Origin: Heliocidaris erythrogramma
Lineage: Eukaryota; Echinodermata; Echinoidea; Camarodonta; Echinometridae
Reading direction: 5' to 3'
Assembly (NCBI GenBank): GCA_025617745.1
Contig: CM046858.1
Span: 38,457,119-38,521,118, forward strand
Length of the DNA stretch: 64,000 nt
How positions within the stretch are numbered: the first letter of the stretch is position 1; each line of letters begins with the position of its first letter. Below are positions 35,105-46,513 of the stretch, in pieces. The translations under genes and the position numbers were made by a program. Below the pieces are notes generated by a model, which did no database searches, was not told the origin of the DNA, and saw nothing but the letters and a program-made list of their open reading frames with translations.

Positions 35105-36106
35105 ACCCAATAATTGAAAAAAAATCCTTGAGCCTGCGTTCTATGATCATATTCTGAATAAAACATAAGTGTGTTATATCTGGAGGACCACAGAGTATGG
35201 ATAATGCCTCTTCTTCAATTTGCAGCCAAAATGAAAGACTGAGAGGCTGAGATTTATTCCAACATTATAGAATTGGAAGGCTTCGCTGAAATGGGAAAGG
35301 ATACTGCTAATTGATATTCATGCAATGAAAGCCATGCTCTTTTTCTACAGTCATCAATATTCCTTTTTTGTTTTTTCCTTTTTTTTTTGTTCAGTCCCAA
35401 AATTAAACGCATCTTTACACAGGAACTTCTGCCTGATAAAAAAATGAATATACAGTAATAGTAAAAAATATGAACTAATGATATTAATAATACTCATTGA
35501 TAAATATTAACTTAGGCCTAATGTTGGATGGCTCTTAGTTGTGGGAACGGTTGATCATATTTCCTATGAAAACAAACAAAAATATAGTTCAGGCAATACA
35601 TCTTGTAAGCCCACTCAAGACCACACATTATATAAACATTGCCGTATCGATGTTTCTAGCACACACAGTAACTGAGGCCGTTGCATGAGAGGGTTGAAAA
35701 TGCAGAGTTTCTACACAGAGTGAGAAAACAGGCGATGCGGAATGTTGTTTTTGTCTAAATTCAAAGTGCTCTCTGGAGTTAAGATCTCCAGGTACGCCGT
35801 CTTGAATAAAATATTTTAGTTTGAATACATGTTCATCCCATAGCAGTTCAGTGTCACCATTTAGTAATTGCTTTTGCATTATGATCCAGAATGTTATGCA
35901 TTACACATAATACATGTGCAGAAAGAGCAAGAATCACAGAATATTTTGAGTCCATATCTGTTGCAGTACAAGGTGCTGTTCATGAATAAGACCGATTTAA
36001 TTGAAAATCATGAAAGTCTCTTTAATACAAGCACTATTTCTGTGCACAATATCCATTCACACTAGTTCATTTAATATATTCATTTTAATTAGACAACAGA
36101 CAGGCA

Positions 36107-36513
36107 TTAAAGATAAAGTTGAGTTCTGGTCATGCGATTACATCGTGAAAGAAACTGCGTGAAAGAAACTGCCTGGAAGCAATTGGGAATCATGTCTAAA
36201 TAAAGATTGGTGTGTACTGTGAGGTTTTTCGAATCATCAAAATGATAAGAAATCAACCCAAACTCGGTCAAAAGCACATGCACAGCACACAGAAATGGGT
36301 ATATGGGACTGCACACAGATGCGGCTTGAATGTTCGCCCCGAACACTTCAGCTATTTCTCGTCATATTTGAAATGTAAGGGTATTTGAAGAGAAATCCTT
36401 TCCAGGGGACACTGCTTCTACATGTATGATGTTCTTCCAAACTGACATAAAAGGGGTAAGAAAGCTTACATATTATCTTTCAACTTTCCCAGAACTTAAC
36501 CTTCCCTTTAAAG
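36107..36513. mobile_element. TTAA-type element, copy 4
   Basis: TTAA|AGATAAAGTTGAG at the left and CCTTCCCT|TTAA at the right. Clean TTAA flanks suggest a piggyBac/Kolobok-like target (inferred). Confidence 0.8.
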
Positions 36514-36910
36514 CGAATTTACTCTTGATCAAATCCAGCGACTGCAGAAACTAATCAAACCAATGCAAATAATTAGATTAACCGTTTAATTGGTAGGGGG
36601 AGTGTATGACATTTGACTTCTAGATGAACTAATTGATTTGCACATAAATAATGGGAAGGTGCAGTAAATGGATATCAAGTAGTAAGAAATTCCTGAATAC
36701 TGAAGCATCTTATCATGGAAGTTCGACTAAAGCAGGGGGTATAATAGTTGAGTCTATTCAGGGTTTTGCTATCTTCTGGAAAAAGGCGTTCTCGAAATTC
36801 CAACTATTATCATCATTATTACTGTCATTATCACCATTAGGTTGTACAACACATGCTCCCATAAAAATTGCTCCGTGGCTGTAATTTCCTACACAAACCG
36901 AATTCATAAC

Positions 36911-37022
36911 TTCAACCCTCACCTAAACCCTCACCTAAACCCTCACCTAAACCCTCACCTAAACCTATACCTAAACCTAAACCTAAACCTGAACCTAAAC
37001 CTAAACCTAAACCTAAACCTAA

Positions 37023-37054
<32 letters not shown>

Positions 37055-37125
37055 CCTAAACCCAAACCTAAACCTAAGCCTAAACCTAAACCTAAACCTA
37101 AACTAAAACCCAATTACAACCCTAA
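36911..37125. repeat. telomere-like interstitial array (CCTAAA/ACCCTC)
   Basis: Four CTCACCTAAACC units, then many CCTAAA hexamers, then five CACCCT hexamers, then CCTAAA again. The left border CCGAATTCATAACTTCAACC also occurs (inverted) at 2985-3015. Confidence 0.9.
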
Positions 37126-37260
37126 CTCTCAGCCTGTATCTTTAATGAAATAAAGCTCAAAGAAATTGTTCCCAGAGCATATCTCAGAGCACCCACTATT
37201 ATTATCATAACTATATCATTATTGAACATTTTCAAGTTTGTCTACCCTGGAGAACCTTAC

Positions 37261-37367
37261 CTCTGCTACTTTGAGGAACTCGCCTATCCTCTCCATGCGA
37301 ATCAGGAATTTCTTATAGATGTCCAGTGCCGTACGACAGTCCTTCTTGTTCATGTCAAAGTACTTCT
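37261..37367 (-). CDS. PICALM: PICALM exon, ANTH ([11 protein letters not shown]...EFLKVAE)
   Basis: 107 nt between GCAG and GTAAGG, phase 1 in and phase 0 out. It encodes [20 protein letters not shown] then [16 protein letters not shown]. Human PICALM reads [36 protein letters not shown]. This is the near-terminal ANTH helix. A telomere-like array ends about 140 bp downstream of the donor, and an inverted-repeat element starts about 170 bp upstream of the acceptor. Confidence 0.98.
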
Positions 37368-37536
37368 CTGCAAAACAAAAAACAAAAAAAATTACAAGTT
37401 AAATAGGGATGAACACATTCAAATGATTCACAATCACAATCACGGAGCATACATATATAGGGAGGGAAAGAAAATTCATATCACAGCTCGCACAGAAATT
37501 AAATTGCCCTGCATGCCAAATTTTATGCGAGTAATT

Positions 37537-37710
37537 GGGGTGTTACAAGAAAATTGCAATCAATTGCAAATTGTAAAACAAATTAGAACAACCATTCTGA
37601 ATGGTTCAGGGTCTGCCCATTCAAGAAGATGCGCTTGCAACAATGATTTTGATTGGTCAGTATCGATCAGTTGCAACTTGCAATCAATCGCAACTTTCTT
37701 GCAACACCCC
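37537..37710. mobile_element. GGGGTGTTGCAAGAAA inverted-repeat element
   Basis: GGGGTGTTACAAGAAAATTG and CAACTTTCTTGCAACACCCC are inverted ends (about 37 bp). Sits about 170 bp upstream of exon 37367-37261. Confidence 0.8.
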
Positions 37711-38956
37711 ATATGTCTACTTGTCTAGTTACATGTATACGTCGTTAATACCTTATTTACATGTAAGATGGAAATTCTGGTATTTGAACATGTAATATTT
37801 CTTTAAAAGAAGTACATGTATTTTAATATTTGAAGGTGATATTTTGAATACTGGATACCAGCATGGAACACCTCACACACAGAGTGTAAAACAAATTTGG
37901 TCCCTTTTTACTGACTAGGGCTAGCGGAATTCGAGCGTGTTCAGATCTAACTGATATGAGAATCTGAATTATCTCGGCAACTGCAAATACCATCTCCTTC
38001 CCCAATGAATTAATCTCCATTACCATCAGAATTTTGTATCGACAACACATACAAGATAAGGATCTTGAATACAGGCTTTTGACACAGCAAGGTATGCGTT
38101 GGATACTTATTCTATATTTCTACAGAAGATATAAATGTAACACATAATAAATATTGACAGATTCTGATACATGCATGTGCAACGACAGCTGCACTAGACA
38201 CAAGGGCATGATTTCCATACAAGAAGGTTATTTTCATTACGAGGGTTCATTAGATTCATCGGCATAATGGACTTTTTAATGCTAACCTGAACGATCATGA
38301 CATGATAACATGTCAACATATTCTACTCCATACTATCTCATTTTACAAGGGGGGGCAGACTGAAATTCACTGGGTCTGTATGCATGATGCCCAATGTTAA
38401 TGTTTTAAAACTGAGGGGGGGGGGGGGGAGGGTCTGTTACTGTCAAGCCATGGCTATTCAAAAAAGTATGGCCCTGTCAAGTTATCAATGGCATTAAATT
38501 CTACATATACAACTGTTTCAATACTGTTTTGTATTTTATTAATTACAAAATCTCTAGGTACACAACTGCTTTTAATGATTCAATTTGGAGACATTTCAAG
38601 ACTGTATGAATGTATTTTCACTCATATGATCACATCAAAAGCTTCATTTTTATATTAAATAACTAGAAATTGATATCTACATGTAACTCACAATAAATTC
38701 CAAAAATACATGCAATAATCTCCATCTCTTGTAGGAAATTCAAATTGGAATTCCATTGACGGATTATTTGGAAGCGCTACGCATGATGTAGTGTTTGGCA
38801 GAGCACAATCAACCCTGCGCAGCTACACAAGTGTTTGTAAATAATTGATGACTCGTACGGCACCATTCAACCACATCCTCTCATGCTTGATTGAAGGAAA
38901 ACCACAAATTAATAAATTTTGATTCTAAAAAAAAACATGTGTATGTGTCATGATAG

Positions 38957-39153
38957 TACAGTGAAACCTGTATATAAAGACCGCTCAAGGGGACAAGACA
39001 TGTGGTCTTTATGAGCAGATGGTCTTTATGTACAGGTTCCATTAGTACATGTACATGTTTCAATGAGAAACACTGTTCAAGGGAAAAAAATTGTGGTCTT
39101 TATAGACAGGTGGTCTTTCTATACAGGTGGTTGCTAAAGCAGGTTTGACTGTA
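38957..39153. mobile_element. CAGTGAAACCTG element, copy 5
   Basis: TACAGTGAAACCTGTATATA to GGTTTGACTGTA; same family and same orientation as the other four. Confidence 0.8.
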
Positions 39154-39734
39154 ATAACATAATGCAGAGTTCTTTTTGTAACCACTCTAGATAACGTGGG
39201 GAAAACTTCATGTACTGGTAATTATAGTAAAGGAAGCATGAAGAATTAATTTCTAAAACAATATTACTGCATAATTAAGTTTGAGCACATTATTCTCTGG
39301 TCTCCCTATGCCTCAATTCACTATTATGCACTGAGGATACAGACAGTGCAAAAGTATTCACAAACTGATTGTTTTTCTATCTTTTTGAGCATACAATGTT
39401 GTTATGATAATTATGACTGCTTAACAATTTAATAAAAATACTTTGTTCAAATTAGATTTTTTTTTAAATTCCTACATAACTGTAAAATGGAGATTTTACC
39501 TCCAGCAATTACCATATTGTAATGCTGTCTCATGGTTTTTTTTTTAAACGAATGGAGTTTTCCAGAGCTTTTAATTTAAAAAAATCTTTCTAATGTTAAT
39601 CACTTTAGGCTTGTAAGAATATTATTCTTTTCAAAGTTACATACTCACAAAGTCAAGAGTATCAAAACACTTGAAATCAGACTTTCATGTTACAATGTCA
39701 AAAAACAGAAGATGTAACAACATCCGCAACTAAC

Positions 39735-39846
39735 CTAAGAGGTTGATGATCCCATCGTTGTAACATGCAAACAGCCTTATGCTGTCTTTGAAGAGGAGCA
39801 TGAATGCACTATTGATTACACCATTGGACAGATTATTGGACGAGAC
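39735..39846 (-). CDS. PICALM: PICALM exon, ANTH ([19 protein letters not shown]...)
   Basis: 112 nt between TTGCAG and GTTAGT, phase 0 in and phase 1 out. It encodes [20 protein letters not shown] then DSIRLFACYNDGIINLL. This is the strongest match in the window: human PICALM reads [34 protein letters not shown]. It is a core ANTH helix pair that lies next to the SNARE-binding groove in the mammalian protein. Confidence 0.98.
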
Positions 39847-39973
39847 CTGCAAAGAAAGAAAGAAAATAAGAGAATTATAGAACAGAGTACAAGATTAATT
39901 TTAAAATGATAGTCCAGACTCCATTTTATAAAAGTTAACATCCAGTATTCATAAATGCATATCAATTTTAGCC

Positions 39974-40138
39974 CAAGGCCTTGTTTCATAAAACTTGTTT
40001 AATTAATATCAATATTAAACAAAGTGCCAAAATACTCATATAAATCTGCTCACAGCCAATAAAATGTGACAATTTCAGTAGCTTGTAACATTTATTTGAA
40101 CTTGTTATTGATAACAAGTTTTATGAAACAGGGCCCAG
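39974..40138. mobile_element. GGGCCCTGTTTCAT element, copy 5
   Basis: Ends GGCCTTGTTTCATAAAAC and TTTTATGAAACAGGGCC, with flanks CAA and CAG (one mismatch). Ends about 130 bp from exon 39735-39846. Confidence 0.75.
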
Positions 40139-41120
40139 GTTTAAGTAGAAAGATCGAGTCCACTGAATTATGGAGTGCCATGTGTCAACCTCCTAATTCC
40201 AGAGAAATGTCCATGATTCCGTAACCAAATAAACAAACCAAAATCATATCAACATGAAATCAATTTCTTATTTTCATGTCATGATTTGATTCATTTTGTA
40301 TATATTTTCCCCAGAATAAAGTCATTTGTACTGAATGAGCAGGACACTTTGTACTCTGTATTAAATCAGTGGACTAAATTAAACTAGGTTTAACTTTGTT
40401 TAACTTTATGAATATGAGCAAATAAGATTTTTTATTTAAACAAGAAGCAATCTACCCTTTTAGATGGTGTGTGCCAAAATTCATCATAGCTTTGATGTAG
40501 TGAATGCAATCATTTTATTCATGAATTCATTTTATAACAATTGTTTTTGTTTTCCTTTATTTCATTTCGTTTTATTGTTTTTTGTTTTGTTTTGTTTTGA
40601 TTTGATTTGAGTTGTTTTTTGAAACACAAGAAGCAACCTACTCTTTCACATATGTGTCACAATTTATCACAGGTTGACAAAAACACAAACATACTGCAAT
40701 GCAAGCATTCACTCATGACAATGAAATGTAAATGTATGGCTCTTCACCTCATACCCTAACACAAGTGCCCTTTCCAATCGCTATGCTCTGTTTACGTTTG
40801 ACGAGATTCTAGGAGGGTTGGAAACATAATGAATTTTCTTTCTCCCTACAGCAAGAATGGAAAGTGATACTTGTGCCTACGCACGTAGACACAAGTAAAC
40901 CTCCAGAGCCATATCTATATTAAAATATGCATCCAAAATATCCGTGAAAGATCAGCTTTATCCCACCAGTCCGCTTCAGTCAAAGATATCATTTATCAAA
41001 TGCAATAGTTTTAATAAAATGAATCTGAAGAAAGAAAAAACATAAACTTTGCATCTTTCCACATTTTGCTTCTTTTGACAGTTCTATGGAGAAACCTAAA
41101 ATGCTCATCCTTTCATAATG

Positions 41121-41123
41121 GCC

Positions 41124-41161
<38 letters not shown>

Positions 41162-41293
41162 CTATGATATGGATGATTATGCTGATGTGGATGATGGTGA
41201 TGGTGATGACGATGATGATGGTGATGATGATGATGATGATGAAGTTGATGATGATGATGATGAAGATGAAGATGAAGATGGTGATGATTATCA
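41121..41293. repeat. GAT/GATGGT microsatellite
   Basis: Imperfect (GAT)n over about 170 bp. Frames give poly-D, poly-M and poly-H strings, none a real gene. Confidence 0.95.
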
Positions 41294-42223
41294 TCAAGCT
41301 CTCCAGTACATCTTAAAGTAATCATTAAATGCTCAAGTTCTCTAGTACATCCCATTAATTAAATGAACATATTCCCTTTGGCCATTCCATCTACTCATTC
41401 CTTCTACAGATGTATGCTCAATCCTGATACAAGTAGGCTTAAGATACTATAATCAAAGACTCAATAATTACAAACACATGTAATTTGATTTTTTTCTATG
41501 CATCCGCATATCTCTATGATCCATCAGCATGAAGACATGTTTTATTAGCTTCAGCACAGCATACTCTGTTTCGAAATTGATTGGGATTAGCTAAAGGTTC
41601 TCCAACTTAATGAATTCTAGATTTGATCAAAGCCTTGGGCTAAAGATGCCTCAGCTCATAATTCCTTGAAATCGACACCCCATGTTAATAAATATAATAA
41701 AAGTTCAGAAATGCATGTATAAAAGTGTTAATAACACATATCCTTAACATCCAAAACGGCATAAATGTACAAAGTACAAGTACTGTAGTCAGAGTAAATG
41801 TTATTTTTTATTCCGTTTTGTACTTGATGCTGTAGTTTCTTTTCTTTCTTTTTTCAGTAGTCCATATAAGTGGCTTGTACCTTTCTCATATGCAAATAAA
41901 CTGTTTTAGTACTGCAATGGTTTTTGCTTTAAATAGAACAACAACCAAAATGGGTTCAAGAATGTAGCCATCCTGATTGGTCAAATAACACCACGTGACC
42001 GTGCAAAAAAAAAAAGCACTAACGCACGGCTGAGCTGGGCATACACGTACCTCTGGTGCATGCAAACTTAAAACGCAATGAAATTGTGTAGTTTAATTGT
42101 CATTTTAGCGCAGGGATTACATGCACGCACTGAAATGTGCATGACATTTGTTGGCTGCGCTTATGTGATGTCATCCAGGAAAGCAAATGGCAGCCTCCAT
42201 GACTGTGCGACTCTTGGCGTTTC

Positions 42224-42571
42224 TATGGGTGTGTTTATCGTTTTCTAGAAATTAGAAAAGGGTACTTGATTCGCGAGTAGAGTCGCGGATACGATCGCGC
42301 CCATGAATGCGGTTTCTCAGGATGCCGTGTTTATCGTCGCGACTCAAAACTGGGATAGCCCGTTGCTTTGCATCGCGCAGGATCTAGAGTCGCGTATCTG
42401 GCTCAAACGGTAATCAAATCCCACCTTTTTGCGGGACTCAAGTCTGGTAAGCTAATGAGGTAATCAAGTCGCGTTCGTGTTTATCGAGGGTTACGGCCGG
42501 TAACTGGTAAGCTAATCAGGGACTTGAGTCGCCGATTAGAAGGTAGAATCGCCCCGATAAACACACCCTAT
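42224..42571. mobile_element. GGGTGTGTTTATCG inverted-repeat element
   Basis: GGGTGTGTTTATCG and CGATAAACACACCC are perfect inverted ends. Flanked by TAT, or by CTATG if the outer G/C is counted as target. GC-rich for the window, with repeated GACTCAAG/CTTGAGTC strings. Confidence 0.8.
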
Positions 42572-42630
42572 GTTGTTCGTAACCATTTTATAGACTTCAT
42601 AATCACATTGCCACCCGTTTTATAAAACTA

Positions 42631-42794
42631 TTAAATACATGGTTGTGAGATTGTGCGTTAGTGCGATCCGGCAACACGCAGGTTTTTATTGTGGTGTCCA
42701 ACACACTCGGCTTGCGCCTCGTGCGTATAGTACACCACGATAAAAACCTTTGTTTTGCCAGATCGCACCAACGCACTCCCAACCACGTATTAAT
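42631..42794. mobile_element. hairpin element (TGGTTGTGAGATTGTGCG)
   Basis: Nearly the whole 160 bp is an inverted repeat: TTAAATACATGGTTGTGAG against the inverse of CAACCACGTATTAATAG, with GTGCGATC.GGCAA inside both arms. Confidence 0.8.
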
Positions 42795-43555
42795 AGTATA
42801 CTGACTAATGTATGATAAACAGTTTAGAATGAGTGTAATTCAACTGCAGAATTATTATAATTCAGCTTTTGAATTTCATGTATAAGGCAGCTTTAATTCA
42901 GCTTTTTTGGGCATGAATTTCCATTGCCAGAGCTCCACATTACATGTAGCTTGAATCCCACAAGCTTGCGGAAGGTATCTCATTTTGTATTGCACCCTTC
43001 ATATTCCTTTATTCTATTCCAAGAATATCAAACATGTACAGGCATGCTGCAACATGACACTTTAACATTGAAATTTGTAAGGATGGAAAAAGTCACATTT
43101 GATCTCAAACCTAATATCAAAACAAGCTCTGTGGCTGTCAGGGACCTACAAATAGCTTCACATACATGTACATGTAGCTCTATGTTGTATCGCTTGCTTG
43201 TTCAGCAGTTAATTATAAAGACGGGAAGTATAAAGACATTTTACAATTGGATAAAATACAAAGAGAAACTAGATGAATCTCCGGTCGGAATTTATGCCTC
43301 CGCCATCATCAGATTGGCAATGTATAGCATACATGTACACTTTAAAAAGGATTGGTCCATCAAAATTACAAATCTTTTCACTTCAAAAGCACAGGAGACA
43401 GAAAATTTATTTCATTTTATTTTCAAATAAAAAACTTAATTACCATTGATGACTTACAATCATCAAATACACCAAGGAAATAGATATTTTATAGCAAATA
43501 GACCACTGTCCCCTTAAAATTTCTAAAATAGGTAGGCCTAGACTCCAAACATCAC

Positions 43556-44090
43556 GAACCATTTTTATGTATATAATGACCTCTATGACCTTTGAACTTT
43601 GACCTTGAGATCCCCTAAAATCTAATCAGTTCATCGTCCCTCACATATGCATACGTGGGCCAAGTTAGAGGTTGATCTGTCAAACAACTGAAGTTATTGC
43701 AAGAACGAACCATTTTTATGTACATAATGACGCCTCTGACCTTTGACCTTTGACCTTGAGACCCTAAAATCTAATCAGTTCATCGTCCCTCCCATATGCA
43801 AACATGGGCCAGGTTAGAAGCTGATCTGTCAAACAGTTCTTCAGTTATTGCGAGAACTAACCATTTTTATGTACATAATTACCTCTGTGACCTTTGACCT
43901 TTGACCTTGAGACCCCAAAATCTAATCAGTTCATCGTCCCTCCCATATGCATACATGGGCCAAGTTACAAACTGATCCGCCAAACGGTTTTGAAGTTATC
44001 GCGAGAACGAAAAGGGGACGGACGGACGGACGGACGACCCGAAAACATAATGCCTCCGGCACCACCTACGGTGGGCGGAGGCATAAAAGC
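43556..44090. repeat. 150-bp tandem repeat, three copies, with GGACGGACGG tail
   Basis: Units start GAACCATTTTTATGTA at 43556, 43707 and about 43857. Each has TGACCTTTGACCTTTGACCT or a close variant. Ends with GGACGGACGGACGG then AATGCCTCCGGCACCACC. Probably the terminus of a dispersed element. Confidence 0.85.
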
Positions 44091-44441
44091 AGATCGATTA
44101 AAATTGCAGACTTTTTAACATGCAATTTTGGCAGTTTTTTAAAATTAGAATTGCATGTTACTACATGTATCCCAGATGTGAAATAAAGAAATATTTAATT
44201 ACACTGAATGATAATCATAAACCCTATTCAGGTATGAACTTATGTAACGTTGGAATGATTCAAATCGAACAAGTTAAACCATACAAACATTGATTCTATC
44301 TATCCTATGTGTGAATGGAAGCAAAAGAAAGTGAAATTCAAATCAGGATTCAAATCTCACCTTTTTTCTCTTGTGTGAATGGTTTTAATGTACATGTATG
44401 GTCAAATATTGACATCACTGATATGGTTCTCAATATCTTAC

Positions 44442-44498
44442 CTCAAAGTCTAGAAGGGCATCCATTAGGTCTTGCAAAGGGGGAAGGGTTTTCAGGAG
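44442..44498 (-). CDS. PICALM: PICALM exon, ANTH (LLKTLPPLQDLMDALLDFE)
   Basis: 57 nt, phase 0 on both sides, between GCACAG and GTAAGA. It encodes the 19 residues LLKTLPPLQDLMDALLDFE, against LLKTVPIIQNQMDALLDFN in human PICALM. It is symmetric, so skipping would keep the frame but remove an ANTH helix. I therefore expect it to be constitutive. Confidence 0.96.
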
Positions 44499-44903
44499 CT
44501 GTGCAAAAAAGAAAAAACAAAACAAAACAGCACAATATTTAATGAGAGAATGAAGAATATAGGCCCTAACAAATTTTCAAAGAATTCATGGCAAGTATTG
44601 TCACAGAAAAAGAATATATCAAATTTGAAGATCATTTACAGTACACTCAACACAAGTGGTGAAGATGAAACCACTTGTTCATTTTTCTGTCATTCTTGTT
44701 TTGAAAATTGAGAAGAATAAAAACTCAACAAGATTAATAGCCTGTTCACACTACAGGAAATTGATACAAACTTGTTTAAAAACAGTTGAAAAAGGAATTG
44801 TTATATAGTGAAAAGGAGCATATGAAAACAGTTCTTGTAGAGAGAAACAATGCATGAAGAAGTAAGTTTTGGGGAGGTGTCAGCTTATGTCACGTTATTG
44901 CTC

Positions 44904-45045
44904 TAGGGGAGCGTTTAATCAAGCGTTTTGTCAGTGATTTTTACCGACAACTGTTATAAGCTACTGAAATCCTTGCATCTGATTGGCTGAGAGCAAATTT
45001 GTCAGTAAAAATCACTGACAAGTCACTTGATGAAACACTCCCCAG
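44904..45045. mobile_element. GGGAGCGTTTCATC element, copy 4
   Basis: GGGAGCGTTTAATCAAG to CTTGATGAAACACTCCC, with flanks TAG and CAG. Lies between exons 45445-45406 and 44498-44442. Confidence 0.8.
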
Positions 45046-45405
45046 GATACAAGATGGCAACTGCCCGGTCACATATCAGCGTGCATTCACAATAAGCCCG
45101 CCCACTGAAACATTTTTCGTACAATATGACATTCACACTAGAAGTGTCCCTGATTCTTTATAGAGTTTTTGTTCAAAACGATGCTCAAACCTCCATTTTG
45201 CTATATGACAATTCGGTACAGGGCGTTCAGACTAGAAAAAATGATCACTTGCATAGCTATACATGTACAATGAATTTTGCTTGTCTGAATGAAGGGGTAG
45301 TTGCCGTACAAATGTTCTATCTGAAACAATTATTTATTAGTATGACATCAACTATCGACCCTAAAGTGGATAATAAATCTGATAGTGAAGAAGGTGAGTA
45401 CTTAC

Positions 45406-45445
45406 TTTCTCTGCACACATTGTTCTTAATACTCCTTCTTCTTTC
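45406..45445 (-). CDS. PICALM: PICALM 40-nt micro-exon (GKEEGVLRTMCAEK)
   Basis: 40 nt between AACAG and GTAAGT, phase 2 in and phase 0 out. Joined to the previous exon it reads GKEEGVLRTMCAEK. Human PICALM has GADGVMRTMNTEK at the same place. It is very short and sits in about 1.9 kb of intron, so it was placed by phase and by collinearity with the two flanking exons. Gene predictors that lack transcript evidence could miss it. Confidence 0.93.
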
Positions 45446-46410
45446 CTGTTGGTATGAAAAAGCAGGAATGCACAAAAACATTTCCATGAATTAAGTTATA
45501 CAATCTATCTTAAACTGGGCATCTTGATTCAATTCAGTTCAAAGCATCATCTATTTCCTTCCAGTGATCTCTCCACATTTTACAACATACATGTATTCAA
45601 ATCATACAATGTATATCTACATGTACAAATATAACTAAAAGAACATACAGTAATACAAGGAAGAAGGCGTGAATCCCATTCAGCATAAACTTCTGTTGGT
45701 TATGCCTGAGTGAACCCTTAGCCCTAAATGTACTTGAATCAACTTTTCTGAGATGTCCATGAAAAAGATAACTTAATGCACATTGATTTTCATGTCTACA
45801 CCAAATTCTGGAGCACATAAAATGAATGTCATTTCTGGCAAGAACTTGTATATTTAGTCTGACATACATGTATATTGCATGTCCTGTGATAATTTTATCA
45901 TCTACTGAAGAGTCAGAAAGGTGTTAACTTTCTAGATAAAGTGACAAAATCAAAAGCCACTGCAAGTTCTCGGCTGACAAAATAACTTAACTATAAATCA
46001 TGGGATACGATACAATTGATCTCATTCTCATGAGCTATGTACATGTGTGTATGACAATTCTAACATTTAATTGGTTTTAACCATTAAAACACAAAAACAA
46101 AACATTTAAAATCAAAATTCAAATAGATTAAAAACAATGACCTCTTTTTATTATCTTTAATATGTTTTATTGATTCAAAGAAGATAATAATTTATCCGGA
46201 CTCAAAAAGAAACTGAATATTATATTCCCCCAAAGAAAGGTAAATTATCATACCATATAAGGAATAAGGGGTTTTAAATCGACAAGTGAATTTTTCTTTA
46301 CTTTTGATTTTCTCCCATATCAAAAGATTTACTTAAAAGTTATTTTCATCCCGCTTTTTTTATTTGGGGGGGGGGGGGGGGGCTCTTTTTTTTATGTAAG
46401 AAGTTCTTAC

Positions 46411-46513
46411 CCTCTTTTAGCCCGACAGAAATCGAATGCCATTTGTCTGAATGCTAAAGCCTTGCAGTTGATGTACTTGGCATACCGCCTGATGTATGTT
46501 GACATGTCATATC
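46411..46513 (-). CDS. PICALM: PICALM exon, ANTH ([16 protein letters not shown]...)
   Basis: 103 nt between CCACAG and GTAAGA, phase 1 in and phase 2 out. It encodes [20 protein letters not shown] and then [15 protein letters not shown]. The GYDMSTFIRRYSRYLNEKA...FDFTKVKRG block of human PICALM aligns without gaps. A 62-codon plus-strand reading frame over the same bases is a shadow. Confidence 0.97.

Larger units (their letters stand above)
40139..44441 (-). other. intron
   Basis: Holds a GAT microsatellite (41121-41293), two GC-richer inverted-repeat elements (42224-42571 and 42631-42794) and a 150-bp tandem repeat with a distinctive tail (43556-44090). 42924-43430 is open on the plus strand for 168 codons but has no recognisable protein and no codon signature; I treat it as chance. 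Confidence 0.55.

Noticed and set aside
36842-37153. 103-codon frame with LNLNLN and PKPKPK
   Set aside because: It reads through the telomere-like hexamer array.
37222-37728. 168-codon plus-strand frame
   Set aside because: It overlaps exon 37367-37261 on the other strand and an inverted-repeat element; a shadow.
41113-41355. Poly-D, poly-M and poly-H frames
   Set aside because: They are products of the GAT microsatellite.
42924-43430. 168-codon plus-strand frame in an intron
   Set aside because: Length is notable, but composition is intron-like, no family is recognisable, and it is antisense to the gene; probably chance.
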